A DNA stretch of 64,000 nucleotides, taken from NCBI GenBank assembly GCA_018343915.1, contig JABRWF010000001.1, positions 3,906,001 to 3,970,000 on the forward strand. The letters run 5' to 3'. A program made the position numbers and the translations under genes. Shown piece by piece: positions 11,167 through 22,160 of this stretch. The stretch is from Agroathelia rolfsii (taxonomy: Eukaryota > Basidiomycota > Agaricomycetes > Amylocorticiales > Amylocorticiaceae). The notes below the pieces were generated by a model, which was given only the letters and a program-made list of their open reading frames with translations, ran no database searches and had not been told where the DNA came from. How positions within the stretch are numbered: position 1 is the first letter of the stretch; each line of letters starts with the position of its first letter.

Positions 11167-12533
11167 TTAAACCCTCCCCGAGACTTGTGCTGCCGCAGCA
11201 ACGTGCTTAGAGATGATCTCCAATGCCGCCGAACGCTGCTTCGGGGTTGCGTTCTGCACCTTGAGCAACGCTAGCTGGGCATACGGCAACGGGCCAACTT
11301 CTTGGCCAGCCTTGGCCAACACTGAGCTCGGCGCGAAGCGCTCGTATACCCCGCCGGCCTTTTCGAGGAGTTTTGAGGGTGGTGTGACACGCTTGCTGCC
11401 CTTCTTCGTAACAGCCACAGCGCGTTTTGCCTTACGCTCCTGAATCATCACGGTAGCCATCGACCGCTCCTGTGCGCGGCGCGCACGACTGCGTCTACTG
11501 AACACACGCGTAAAGTCCGTCTGCGGCACCTGCAGACGATCGGTAGCTTCGCGCGTCTGCGCCTCCTCAGACATAGCGAGAGCGTACAACTGCTCGGATG
11601 ACAGCGCCGACGAGTCAACTTCGCCCTTGTTGCCAACCTCGGAAAGCATCTTTTGCTCCTGCATCGCCTTTCTGTGAGGTGCGAGTGTGCGTGGGGCACG
11701 TGGACGTCTCTCAGCCCTCCGTCCGTCTTGTTGGTATTGTGGACGGTCCGTGCGTGCGCCGCCACCAGGAGCGGCCGACTTCCCGCGTGCGTTATTGTTG
11801 TTGTCCCTTCTCTGACGCTGATCATTGCGCCTAGCTTCCCGCGCAGATGCAGCAGCGTCCTCGGCTTCTGACTTGGCAGCGACGAGGACCTTCCTGCTCT
11901 CTTCTCGACGCTTGGCTTTGACTTTGGCGGCGGCTGCGTCCGCTTTGGCACGATGTTCGCGGCGCTCTTGCATGAGCGACAGGCTCTGTTGGAGAATGCG
12001 ATCGTATGCGTCTGGCGTCGTGGCTGTTGTCGCGGTCGGTGCAGCACCTTCAGCAGCAGCAGTAAGTGCGGCAGCCGCGTCGGCCAGAGAGTCCTTCTTC
12101 TGCTGGGCTTTTCGTGGTGTGGGCGTGTTTTCGGCGGTATTAGAGGTCGACGACGCAGCAGCATTGGGAGAGGTCGTCGTTTGCTGTTGGGTCAATTCGA
12201 CTCGGTTCTTGGCCAGTCGGGCGGACATGGACGACTTGCCGCTGTTCGCTATCTTTTTCAAGTTGAAAGGCATATCTCCTGTGTTCTTAACAGAGAAGTT
12301 TGCTGCATTGCAAAAGGGTATGATGATGAGCCAAACGAATTCATAAAGGCAACATAGTATAATGGAATTCAAAAGTGCGTACAGATGGAAATGTCTCCAA
12401 AGGAGTCCGCAATGGGCACTGCCCGCTTTGCAGTTGTGGCAGCATCATTCCCAGCTGCATCTCCAGCTGCAGTAGACAGGGCCCTAGTACACCGGAGTGC
12501 TGCACGCTGCGGTAACAGTCTGAGAGAAGACAT
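11167..12533 (-). CDS. mitochondrial protein, possibly mitoribosome-associated
   Basis: Model: complement(11167..12302, 12383..12533), 428 aa. The first exon encodes a classic mitochondrial presequence: MSSLRLLPQRAALRCTRAL, rich in Arg/Leu/Ala and free of acidic residues. An 80-nt intron (GTACGC...ATGCAG) joins it in frame to the large exon. The middle is Ala/Lys/Arg/Glu-rich and probably helical (residues about 150-230), followed by a basic RRPRAPRTLAPHRK segment. The C-terminal 100 residues (FAPSSVLAKAGQEVGPLPY, then an Ala/Leu helix) look folded. Highly basic, presequence-bearing proteins of this sort are often mitoribosomal or assembly factors, but I cannot assign a subunit. An in-frame Met at 12587 would add 18 residues. 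The large antisense frame at 11448-12164 is a shadow. Confidence 0.65.
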
Positions 12534-12944
12534 GGAGGAGAGTGCAGTGGCGAAGTGCTCAAAGCAAGTCACACTGTTTGCAATCATGTGTCACAGTGTG
12601 ACAAGAGAGTGTATTTTCATGGTTATTCGTCTGAAATTGGCGAAAAAATGACCTAAAGTAGCTTGTAATTTCCTACCACCGGAAGTTTATGGTATCCGCT
12701 AAATGATCGGCGACAAAACTTGTCTCTACATAATCACGACGGTGTCATGAAGTCGGCGCAACGAAATTAGAATGTGTGTCACTGACTCACTCTCAGCGAT
12801 GTCGCTATCGTCATCCACAAGTTACTTCGGCATAGTAGCGCCTATGGTAATCTGGCTCTCATAATCCCTACGAAGATCGGCATGATAGCTGGCTTGGTCA
12901 TGCGGTATCGCTACCGATGTCGCTAATAGTGTCTTTCCTGTCGA

Positions 12945-12952
12945 TATATATA
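12945..12952 (+). promoter_or_regulatory. TATA box of monooxygenase copy 1
   Basis: TATATATA lies 109 bases ahead of the ATG at 13054. The stretch between it and the ATG (GTCGTAGCTCTCC, then CATCTCAGGCA) is shared with the promoter of the second copy at 36632-37956, where the spacing is almost the same. Confidence 0.6.
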
Positions 12953-13053
12953 ATGGCTAGTTTAACGTCGTAGCTCTCCTCATCTCAGGCAATTTGCTTT
13001 CTCTCGTGCTCTATTACCCACTATATCCCCTTTCATAAACTGAACTGTGAATC

Positions 13054-14374
13054 ATGTCTAACGGACCCAAGATTGCTGTCATCGGAGGTTAGTTACATCT
13101 CCTTCTTTCTATCTGTTTGAGTTACTCATATTTTTATCCTTTGATAGCTGGACCTGCAGGTCTAACCTTCGCACGTCTCCTACAACACAACAAGATAGCT
13201 TGCACCGTATACGAGTACGAAACCTCTCGCGATGCGCGTGGTCAAGGAGGTTCTCTCGACTTGCATGAACACAGTGGCCAGCTTGCCTTGCGTGAAGCAG
13301 GTTTGTGTCATCAACAATTTTCATCTTTCTCTATTACTAATACTTTCTACAGGTTTGTGGGATGAATGGCTTAAGTATCGACGTGTCGATGCCGATGTTA
13401 CCAAAATCCTTGATCAAAGTGGCAAAGTTCTGATGGACGAGAGCGAAACCGCTGGTAGCGGTCGCAATCGTCCCGAAATTGATCGCCACAGGCTGCGCGA
13501 GATCCTTCTCGATTCCATTGACCCTGCCTCAATCAAATGGGGTAAAAAGCTACTCAAGGTTGAACCCAACGCCGAGACAAAAGACGCCTATGATCTTCAC
13601 TTTGCCGATGGCGTCGAGTACGGCTTTGATCTTGTCGTTGGCGCAGATGGCGCTTGGTCTCGAGTACGCCCGTTGCTCACAGATGCGCAGCCTTACTACT
13701 CTGGGATCACTGGCGTCGTCGTGGGCTATCCCGATGTCGTCAATCGCAAACAGGAAGTGGCCAGGCTTGTCGGCGCTGGTAGCTGCTTTGCATTTGGCAA
13801 TGACCGCTCTGTACTGTCCCAGACCAGTGGTGAAGGCGGTGTGCTCACGTACGCTATGCTTCGTGTCCCGGAAACGTGGGGCAAAGACAGCGGCATCGAT
13901 TGGACGTCACCCTCGGCCATCCAGAAGGTCGTAGATGGATACTACAGTGACTGGGCACCAGAGCTCAAACACTTGCTTCTCAATGGAGAAGACCCTATTA
14001 TTCTCCGCCCGCTGTATATGCTTCCCATTGGGATTGAATGGTCCCCGCGACCGGGTCTAACGCTTTTGGGGGACGCCGCGCATCTCATGACACCCTTTGC
14101 CGGTGTCGGCGTCAATGTCGCTATGGAAGACGCTCTCAAGCTTGCTAAAGCAATTATCTCGAGGCGTGATAGCTGGCTGTACTCGACCATCTTCAGCGAC
14201 CGCACGATCATCGCTGCTGCTACACGGGAATACGAAGCGGAAATGTTCCCCCGTGCGAAGGGTAACGCCGAAGCCACTTGGCATGGGCTGGAGATGCAAT
14301 TCTCGGAGAATGCCGCGCCGAATGTGGTTGCGTTCTTCCAGAAGATTGCTGCGGGCGGACCACCTGAGCATTAA
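13054..14374 (+). CDS. TetX-like FAD-dependent monooxygenase, copy 1
   Basis: Exons 13054..13087, 13148..13300, 13353..14374 (402 aa). A flavoprotein of the PF01494 aromatic-hydroxylase fold, expected to insert one oxygen atom into a substrate using NAD(P)H and O2. Visible motifs: dinucleotide fold AVIGGAGPAGL (intron 1 splits its glycine run), RGQGGSLDLHEHSGQ as in TetX, RPEIDRHRLREIL, the DG motif GADGAWSRVRP, and the GD motif LLGDAAHLMTPF followed by GVGVNVAMEDA. Length matches TetX-type enzymes. No signal peptide or membrane helix, so it is probably cytosolic. Most residues, both intron positions, the promoter and the 3' flank are shared with the inverted copy at 36632-37956. The substrate cannot be read from sequence; TetX-like folds oxidise varied polycyclic and aromatic compounds. 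Confidence 0.9.
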
Positions 14375-14773
14375 TCTAGTTTTAATCGAACATCCTTATC
14401 TTCTATTCATACGTGATACTCTATTATTTATTTATGTAGGCAGAATAAGAACACTATGTCTCCTGAACATACAAATTCATGACATATAATAATTGATACA
14501 TGGACTCCGTAACCAAGTCAGATTAGTTCATGCTTATATATCTCGTCGGCGATTCGATCCCTACACATCTTTATTATCTTGCAAGTGCATTTCGTCGGTT
14601 ATCATGATTGCTTATCTACGCCCGAAACCTTCTTCGGGTTGAGGATGGAATATCGAGCTATTGGTATAAAGGTATTTTTTACTTCTTACACTCAGTTTGG
14701 ACTTGAAAAAGACCTACCATGATAATTTATGATACAAGTTCTTCATATGGGGCTGAGATCAGTACGCGAGCAT
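14375..14773. other. intergenic between convergent genes
   Basis: 399 bases. The first 70 (ACATCCTTATCTTC, then TTATTTATTTATGTA) resemble the 3' flank of monooxygenase copy 2, so this is conserved 3' UTR and terminator. The rest shows nothing. Confidence 0.5.
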
Positions 14774-16492
14774 TCAATCTTCATGTCCTTGGTCTTCGTA
14801 TTCCGGTTCCAGATTACCAAGTTGTCGAAATATGATATTTGATAAGTCAATATCTATGGAAGTGTATCCATCTCCATTCACTCTAGAGTTCAGATGTTCC
14901 TTAAGGTTGAGGAGAAATCGTGATGTCATGGTTACGGCAATACTGCAAACAATAGGCAATAGCATTATTACATTGAAGCAAGGGAATTATGTCAATATCA
15001 ACTTACGATGCAGCTGTCCAAGAAAACGCGCCTGGCACTAGATATGGCTTTAAGTAATTTACGGTCAGAGACATTTACTGGCAGCGTGATTGCGAAATGC
15101 AAAATTACCGAGTCAACCTGTGTAAATCAAATGATCAACGACGAGTTATCGGCTTCACTAACAATATAACACATACAAAAAAGGTGAGCGCATTAGCCAT
15201 AAAAGAAATCGCCACTGCTCTGTAAGAGATAGCGAATCAGTTGTATCCATAAAGAATTATCAATGAACAACAGACATAAAGTAGATAACACCTATATTAC
15301 CCAGCTGAGATTAGCATATTAAATGAGCAGATAATAGGAGAGCAGTACCGTCACGAAACAATATGGTGCTCAAAAGATTTTGACCAGTGATTGCCTTTAT
15401 GGTTGTTGCCGGTCCCCAAGTCTTGAAGCAAATCAAACATATCATTATTACTTCCCACAGGCTGAAAATAATCCAAGTAGTGCCAGCCCCTATATGAGAT
15501 ATGAGTATTGAATGAGCGAGCACTGGCAATGGCATGCAAGTCACCTACAGTATGCACTATTATATTTAATATGAATGAATTCCTAAACGCGAAGAAAATA
15601 GTACGGAGAGGTAGAAATTACTTACGAGGGTGGCTGGAGTATAGCAGAACATCCAATGTAATTTGGTTCGGGGTGGACTCCCGTCATTATAGCTTTAAGT
15701 GTCCACTACAGTATCCTAAGTCATTACTTCGTAGATTATTGATGTATATATCAAATCTAACTCACCACGTCGAAGCCCATCAATACTCCAAACAATAAAA
15801 TCATTTTACAAAGAAACTTCTTGCTATGGCCGTGAAGGGCTGACACACGCCAAAGTTGAGAACCTTTACACCATGTTAGTGGCTGGTATCTGAAAAATCG
15901 AGGGAAAACATGCCTACCCCAAAGACCTAGTTGTGACGGAATTATAGAAACCATGCGAGCTATACCGATTGGCGCACAACTGAAGACATCAATTAGGTGC
16001 TGCGTTTGATCTGATAGAGCAAGTTATTACTACCTCTGGATGCAAACGTTAACTTGACCATTATCAAAACTAAAGCTCGTGGCAATGTATGGCTTACTTG
16101 TGCTGATAATGGTGAAGATGTAAAATAAGGATATAGCTCGAGCACATTGGCGACTACCGCGAAGTAGCGATTCAAGAGGAACGCAATGGAGAGTATAGGC
16201 AACGGCCACCTCCATATGAGCCTTATTTCTCTCGGAAGAGTTATGATATGGTCGTACGATAGCAAAACTTAACAAAACTATATCAGGGCTTGTATTGAAC
16301 ACAAAATAACGCTCCGTGTCGTACCAAATGCAGAGACTTGGATACTGTTGATAACAGCACTTTGAATACAATTATCAGCAGCACCGTTAGAGTTTTTTTC
16401 GGGCGTTCTAAGTTGAACATTGCTGAGACATACGTTTGTTGAGCTATGAGTACAACACCCTGAGGCATATCATTGGTCCGAGTCAGATTCAT
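14774..16492 (-). CDS. DUF6533-family seven-helix membrane protein, copy 1
   Basis: complement(14774..14942, 15007..15047, 15109..15117, 15177..15219, 15276..15291, 15349..15489, 15549..15556, 15626..15705, 15766..15863, 15918..15979, 16034..16035, 16098..16267, 16325..16344, 16434..16492), 14 exons, 918 nt, 305 aa. The N-terminal signature LLSYDHIITLPREIRLIW then FLLNRYFAVVANVLELYPYF is that of DUF6533, a fungal family of predicted seven-helix membrane proteins of unknown ligand. Later hydrophobic segments (TTWIIFSLWEVIMICLI, VIYFIAVAISFMANALTFF) and the closing TMTSRFLLNLKEHL also fit. All introns have GT..AG ends and 50-70 nt length. Exons of 8 and 9 nt are conserved in copy 2; a 2-nt exon (16034-16035) is the simplest way to hold the frame. 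The alternative, one 98-nt intron ending at 16000, also keeps the frame but does not fit copy 2 at the homologous site. Confidence 0.8.
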
Positions 16493-17169
16493 AGCAATAA
16501 ATGGTCGTCAGCCTGAGGAGAGCCTGGTGCACCCGTGACTATGATGCCAGTCCGAGTCTCTGCCAGTGGGTGGTCAAGTTCGTCGTGGCTTTGGTGCCAG
16601 TGAGTCCCCTGCACTGACAGCAAATACCATGCGACGGATATAGATCGCAGTACGGAGACATTTATTGACATTAATTGAAATCGCTTCACAAGTAAGATAT
16701 CACTGGTAGGTTGCGAAGACTCGGACTTGCCAAGAAGCGAAGGTGTACAGGCACGTGACCTTAAATGGCCTTCTGATCCGCAGGCACAGCCTCGGTCGGA
16801 CCTTGAAATTTAGACACTTATCCGAGCCGAACGGACCTTCGAACTTCAAGGAGTCAAGGTGCCTGCTTAAATCACCGTGAAGAACCAAATCTTAATCAGA
16901 TACCGCTAAAGATATCCGGCACTCATACTTCTATAATATCGCACTAAGGATCACACCTCTCTCACTCTACATTTATCCTTCATGTATAATACACCTATAC
17001 GTCAGCATAGACCAGGTTAAAGGCCTGATACTGCCAGTTGCTGCTAGTGTCGCTATGGATAAATAGATTTATTTGGATTCTCTATCAAATGAATTGTTTC
17101 ATCGTAACTTTTTTACGTAGAATCAAATAAATTAGGTAAATACTTCATACGTAACTTACATCAAGGTAT
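16493..17169. other. 5' region of DUF6533 copy 1
   Basis: No gene. Parts of the sequence (for example the CAATTGAAATC..CTTCA stretch near 16675) recur upstream of copy 2 near 20565, so this is the duplicated promoter region. The final bases TAT (17167-17169) are the target duplication of the neighbouring transposon. Confidence 0.5.
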
Positions 17170-17504
17170 TACTTGTCCCCGCAATTAGTAATTAGAGACC
17201 ACATGCAGGTCGATTGCGACCACTTCTACTCCGTTTCTCTTCAAGCAAAAATATATATTTAATACCTTTTAGATGCCCTCTAGAAGCCTGTTTAGCTAGA
17301 TATTGAAAACATATACTGGTCGATTGTAAAAGTGCAATACAGGATGCATGCTAATATATGCTGAAAACCAGCATCATGACCACGATTCTTGAGATGCACA
17401 AAATTATTTTTTCTAAATATTAGGCATTGATAGCATGTCAGAAGTAAAATTCCTGGATCAAAGAAAAATCTGACGAGGCTGCAGAAGTTCCGGAAGTAGA
17501 CCGT
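17170..17504 (+). repeat. left inverted arm
   Basis: About 335 bases matching the reverse complement of 17979-18312 with scattered single-base differences (for example AGACCGT against AGGCCGT at the inner end). Confidence 0.85.
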
Positions 17505-17978
17505 CCTCAGTGATTTTTCGATGTGATTTTGTAACGCTCCGTCACGTCGTGACCGCCTGTCACCCGTGCCGCCATACCTCTGGCGTTGTGTCGATCATAC
17601 GAGCGATCCCGGAGGGCACAAATATTATATATTTTCTATCCGTATGCATATATGAAGCCTGTATTATAGCGTAGTTGTTGGAATGGCAATCCATTGCTAC
17701 GGAGGATGGGAGTGATGGAGTCACAGTCACGCCACGCGTGACTAGGCCTTTAGAGTAGCCGCGCATTCGAGTATGTATCTCATTCGTTTGTCCGCGTACC
17801 GCGTCCAAGTACAACGACAAGTGAAATACAATCTAGCTTTTGATTTATTATCTGGCTGGCTCGTTTTTTTAACAGTTGTTCCTGAGCTTGAACCGAATCG
17901 ACCACCTACACCACTTCTCTCTCGTGCGTGTTATTTCTGTGACTTAACTCGTCACAGATTTGCAATGTAACACTGAAA

Positions 17979-18312
17979 ACGGCCTACTTCCGGAACTTCT
18001 GCAGCCTCGTCAGATTTTTCTTTGATCCAGGAATTTTACTTCTGACATGCTATCAATGCCTAATATTTAGAAAAAATAATTTTGTGCATCTCAAGAATCG
18101 TGGTCATGATGCTGGTTTTTAGCATATATTAGCATGCATCCTGATTGCACTTTTACAATCGACCAGTATATGTTTTCAATACCTAGCTAAACAGGCTTCT
18201 AGAGGGCATCTAAAAGGTATTAAATATATATTTTTGCTTGAAGAGAAACGGAGTAGAAGTGGTCGCAATCGACCTGCATGTGGTCTCTAATTACTAATTG
18301 CGGGGACAAGTA
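17979..18312 (-). repeat. right inverted arm
   Basis: Reverse complement of the left arm, ending GGGGACAAGTA. The pair could fold into a very long hairpin in single-stranded DNA or in a read-through transcript. Confidence 0.85.
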
Positions 18313-18632
18313 TATCGGCTTGTATTGAAAGCGGCAAATCTTTAGTTTTAGCAGCGAACGAGTCCTATTATCAGAGAAAAAAAGCTGGTACTAGTATCAT
18401 AATGGTTTGAAAGTCTATCATCTTGCTCATCATGAATGTTTGTTCACTTCTCAACCCGAGTAATTCTTCATGTCAAGTATAAATGTAGAGTTGTTTGCGA
18501 GAAAGGCTTTTAAATGGAATATAATGAGATTTATTTTGTTCAATCTGGACTCGGGATAAGAAATAACCCACCAAGCCAATCCGTGGGATTCAATTCTCGC
18601 GTGACAGGGTGTCAGTGATTAGTATGTAGGTC
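18313..18632. other. intergenic
   Basis: 320 bases of AT-rich sequence between the transposon and the 3' end of DUF6533 copy 2. Nothing recognised. Confidence 0.5.
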
Positions 18633-20351
18633 TCAAGATTGTTGCTCTTCATGGTCTTGCTCCATATTACCAAGTTGTCGAAATACAATATTTGACAAGT
18701 TCATATCAAGAGAAGTATATCCGTCTCCATTTACACCGGAGTTAAGATGTTCCTTAAGGTTGAGGATAAATCGTGATGTCATGGTTACACCTATGCTGCA
18801 ATAAATAGAGAAGAACGTCATGATATTGAAGAGAGTAGCTGTGTATTGGCTCACCATGCAGCGATCCATGAAAGTGCGCCTGGCACTAGATATGGCTGCA
18901 AATAATACACGATTAGAGTCGTTCACCGATGTGGCAAGCTCAGAAAGCAAAGTTACCGAGTTAACCTATGTAAATCATAGTAAACGGTGATGGCCAGCTC
19001 TTAGTAAACATACTATACGCACAAAGTAGGTGAGCGAATTAGTCAGAAAGGCGACTGCCATCACTCTATGATGAATGTTGAATCAGTGATGCTTATAAAG
19101 AATAATCGACGAGTATACAAACAAGAAGTATATCAGACCTATAGTCACCAACAAACATCAATGCCGTACACGAGAAGACAAAATGAATTGTAGGACTGCA
19201 CCATCACGAAATAATACAGTGCTCAGAAGGCTTTGTCCAGTGATTGCTTTTATAGTTGTTGCTGGTCCCCAAGTTTGGTTAGAAATCAGACAGACAATGG
19301 CGGCTTCCCACAGACTGAAAACAACCCAGGTTGCACCAGCCCCTGTATTAAATGTGAGGGATCCTCAATATCGAAGAAATGCCTATCACTCACCATATGT
19401 GCTATGGAGTACAAAATGCATGAACTTCCGAATACGAAGTCAATATCCCTGATGAATTACTTACGAAGGTGGTTGGAGTAGAGCAGTACATCCAATGTAA
19501 ACCGGTTGAGAAAGGACAGTCCGAGTCATACTTACTCCAAGGACCCACTATATGATCCAGGTTTGTGGCTCAATAGAACATAAACATATAACCTAACTCA
19601 CCATATCGAAGCTCAACGGTATTCCAAAGGCTAAGAGGATTTTCCAAAGAAACGTCTTGCTGTGACCGTAAAGTGCCGAAACACGCCAAAGTTGGGAACC
19701 TGTGAATCACGTCTAACTCAGTAGTTTGCACCTGGAATCAATTATAAACATTCGCCAACCCCAAATGCCTATTTGCGACATGATTATACAGGCAATGCGG
19801 ATTTTTCCGACTGATGCACAACTGAGAGAGTTGATTAGACAATATACCGGGCCTTCATTAGCCTAGTTGAGAAGCAAGTACCTCTGGAATATAGGCGTTA
19901 GTCCGAGTCATTCCCCGCCTAAGAAGCCACCATGATGATTGACGTGTCTTACCTGCGGCGATAACGGTAGTGGTGTAAAATAAGGATAGAATTCAAACAC
20001 GTTGGCAACTACTCCAAAGTAACGATTCAAAAGGAAAGTGATGGAAAGTACGGGTAGCGGCCAGCTCCAAATGAACCGGATTTCTCTTGCAAAGGTTATG
20101 ACGTGATCATAGGACAGCAAAACTAAATCAAATATACTTGAGGGTTTATGCCAACTTGAAATACAAAGCATATTACATCGTACCGAATGCAGAGACTTGC
20201 ATGCTTTGCATCAAAGCACTTCAAGGACAACAGTCACCAGTCCGTTTAGTGAAGTTTCTTCCACACATTCCAATTTAAAGTTTAAGTTGCACATTCTTAA
20301 GACGTACGTTTGTTGGGCTAAGACTATATGAGGTGTATCAGTCGTGTTCAT
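18633..20351 (-). CDS. DUF6533-family seven-helix membrane protein, copy 2
   Basis: complement(18633..18795, 18854..18894, 18957..18965, 19023..19065, 19123..19138, 19202..19342, 19394..19401, 19465..19547, 19602..19699, 19760..19821, 19882..19883, 19953..20122, 20184..20203, 20308..20351), 900 nt, 299 aa. Same 14-exon structure as copy 1, with identical lengths for exons 2-6, 8-10 and 11-13 and identical phases. The signature LLSYDHVITFAREIRFIW then FLLNRYFGVVANVFEFYPYF is intact. Further segments are ATWVVFSLWEA, VMAVAFLTNSLTYF and TMTSRFILNLKEHL. The 2-nt exon AG again lies between good branch/acceptor signals (CTAAC...TTCCAG) and a GTACTT donor. Both copies look functional; differences are mostly substitutions, plus one added codon in exon 7 and a shorter exon 1. 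Confidence 0.8.
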
Positions 20352-21123
20352 GACAATATTTGGTGGCAAGGAAAGCCCGGGGTAAGCTATACGAGTATTT
20401 GTGCGTGGTCAAGCAGGTCAAGTTTGACCCTGCTTTGGCATTCTTGAGTATACTGTGTTGGCGCGTATGTATGAATTAGATTTTCCTAGCCCGGGTAACG
20501 GATATGACTTGCCGTAATACGGAAACACCTGTCACTTCTCACACAATCTCACAGTTCGGCGTCAATTGAAATCACTTCATGGGCTAAGACTTGCTGAGAA
20601 GTAATTATGACCACTTCCGCATTTATGTAGGCACACAAATAAACCTTCAATCTAACGAAGGCCTAGGTTGAAATTCCTTGAAAAGTTAAAATGCCTATCA
20701 AACGGACCACCCTAAAGTTATAAGTGACGGTGCTCTACAATCCACTTTTGTACGTAGAATAGGATAACTTAGACATTAAAAAATATGGTTAAACAGTTTT
20801 ATAAGCAGGGTCATGGTAGATTGCCCCCTGCTGGTAGATCTCCAGCGCTTCAGCTTCAATCCTCGACATCAAGCAAAAAAATGCCAGGAGTACTTCTCGT
20901 TATGGCTGATAAGTATATCATATCATGATCCTTTGAGCGCATTCAAACTCTCTCTTCGGTCAAATATAGAATACATGCTATTCATGCTATTATAACTATT
21001 AGAAAGACTTTAAAAGGGAAGATATTGAGTTCTCTATTGAATCTGGACTCTTGACAACTGATAACCTACCAAGAAAATTCGCTCTTATGCTAGATTGGCA
21101 TGGGCATGTCAAGCTTCGGGTTC
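20352..21123. other. 5' region of copy 2 and spacer
   Basis: No gene seen. The first 250 bases share patches with the upstream region of copy 1. The rest is AT-rich and holds only short chance frames. Confidence 0.45.
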
Positions 21124-22160
21124 TCATTCTTCGTGTTGCGGCTCTACTGGCAAATTACCAAGTTGATGAAATACGATATCCGACAATTCAATGTCCAGAG
21201 AAGTATGCTCATTTCCATTCACTACAGAACCAGTATGATCTTTCAGGTTGAGGATAAACTTCAACGTCATGACAGAGGTCATACTACAGAAGTCGACAGT
21301 ATAAGTATGCTACAACGGGACGATTATCAGGGCTTACCATGCAGATGTCGATGAAAACGCCCCCGGTACTATATACGGCTGCAATATCGTTAGTGGTGCT
21401 TGCCAGAATCATAATCGCAAAGGATAGACTTTCCAGCTCAATCTATGTAAATTAAATTATCAATGATGCATCATTCACTACAGTAAAATGATTTTTCACT
21501 TACAAGATAGGTGAGCGAATTGACCAGAAAGGAAATTACCGCCATTCTATTAGAAATAGGAAGTTAACTGCCTGCATAGTATTCGACTTGAAATAAATGC
21601 ACGCACAAGAAATAAATGAGGCTTATAATCGTTAGTAAAAATCAATACAATAGACAGAAAAAAAGAGCATAGTAAGACGCGGAATAGTACCGTCACGAAA
21701 CAATATAATACTCAAAGGGCCAAAGGCTCTGTCTGGTGATATCCCTGATGGTTCTTGCCTGTTTCCAGGTCTTTGAATAAATCAAAAAGACAATTACCAC
21801 CTCCCGTAGGCTGAAGATAACCCAAGTAACGCCAGGCCCTATAGAAATGTGAGAAATTCTGAATGCTCAGGAAATGCTTACCACTCACATATTGCGCTAC
21901 GAAAATTCATATAAACAAATTGCTAAAATGAAGGGAGTGGATTTGTGTCTTATAAGTAGATAGTACTTACAAGGGCTGTTTAGGCAAAGGAGACTGTCCA
22001 ACGTAATTTAATCCGGGGAGGGCCGTTGCTTTTTCATTTCACTTTCGAGCGTCCACTGCACGATTTGTTACCCTCTGGGCTACTGGCCCATATGTAAGCA
22101 CTCACCCTGTTAAACCCCAGTAATACTCCAAATAGTGGAGCCATTTTCCATCATTGCAGC
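21124..22160 (-). pseudogene. DUF6533 copy 3, 5'-truncated and disrupted
   Basis: Exons 6 (part) to 14 of the same gene can be followed on the minus strand, ending FHQLGNLPVEPQHEE with a stop at 21124-21126. The N-terminal half with the DUF6533 signature is missing; homology stops near 22160. The exon matching exon 7 has an in-frame TAA, and the exon-12 donor reads GA instead of GT. The 8-nt exon (CGCAATAT in the sense strand, before a GTGAGT donor) is still recognisable, which supports the tiny-exon model for the intact copies. Confidence 0.75.

Larger units (their letters stand above)
17170..18312. mobile_element. 1,143-bp DNA transposon with long terminal inverted repeats, non-autonomous
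   Basis: The first and last roughly 335 bases are near-perfect inverted copies of each other, starting TACTTGTCCCCGCAATTAG on the left with its complement on the right. The element is flanked by TAT on both sides (17167-17169 and 18313-18315), a likely 3-bp target duplication. The 474-bp centre holds only a short minus frame (17560-17820) without transposase motifs. It sits between DUF6533 copies 1 and 2 and must be a fairly recent insertion, since the arms differ at only a few sites by eye. Its superfamily is unclear: a 3-bp target site would suit PIF/Harbinger, while a TA target would suit Tc1/mariner. Confidence 0.8.

Noticed and set aside
11448..12164. Long minus-strand frame of 238 codons overlapping the mitochondrial protein gene
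   Set aside because: It is another frame of the same strand within the coding exon; its composition (Arg/His-rich) is that of a shifted frame of Ala/Arg codons.
17560..17820. Minus-strand frame inside the inverted-repeat element
   Set aside because: No transposase catalytic triad or DNA-binding motif, and only 86 codons.
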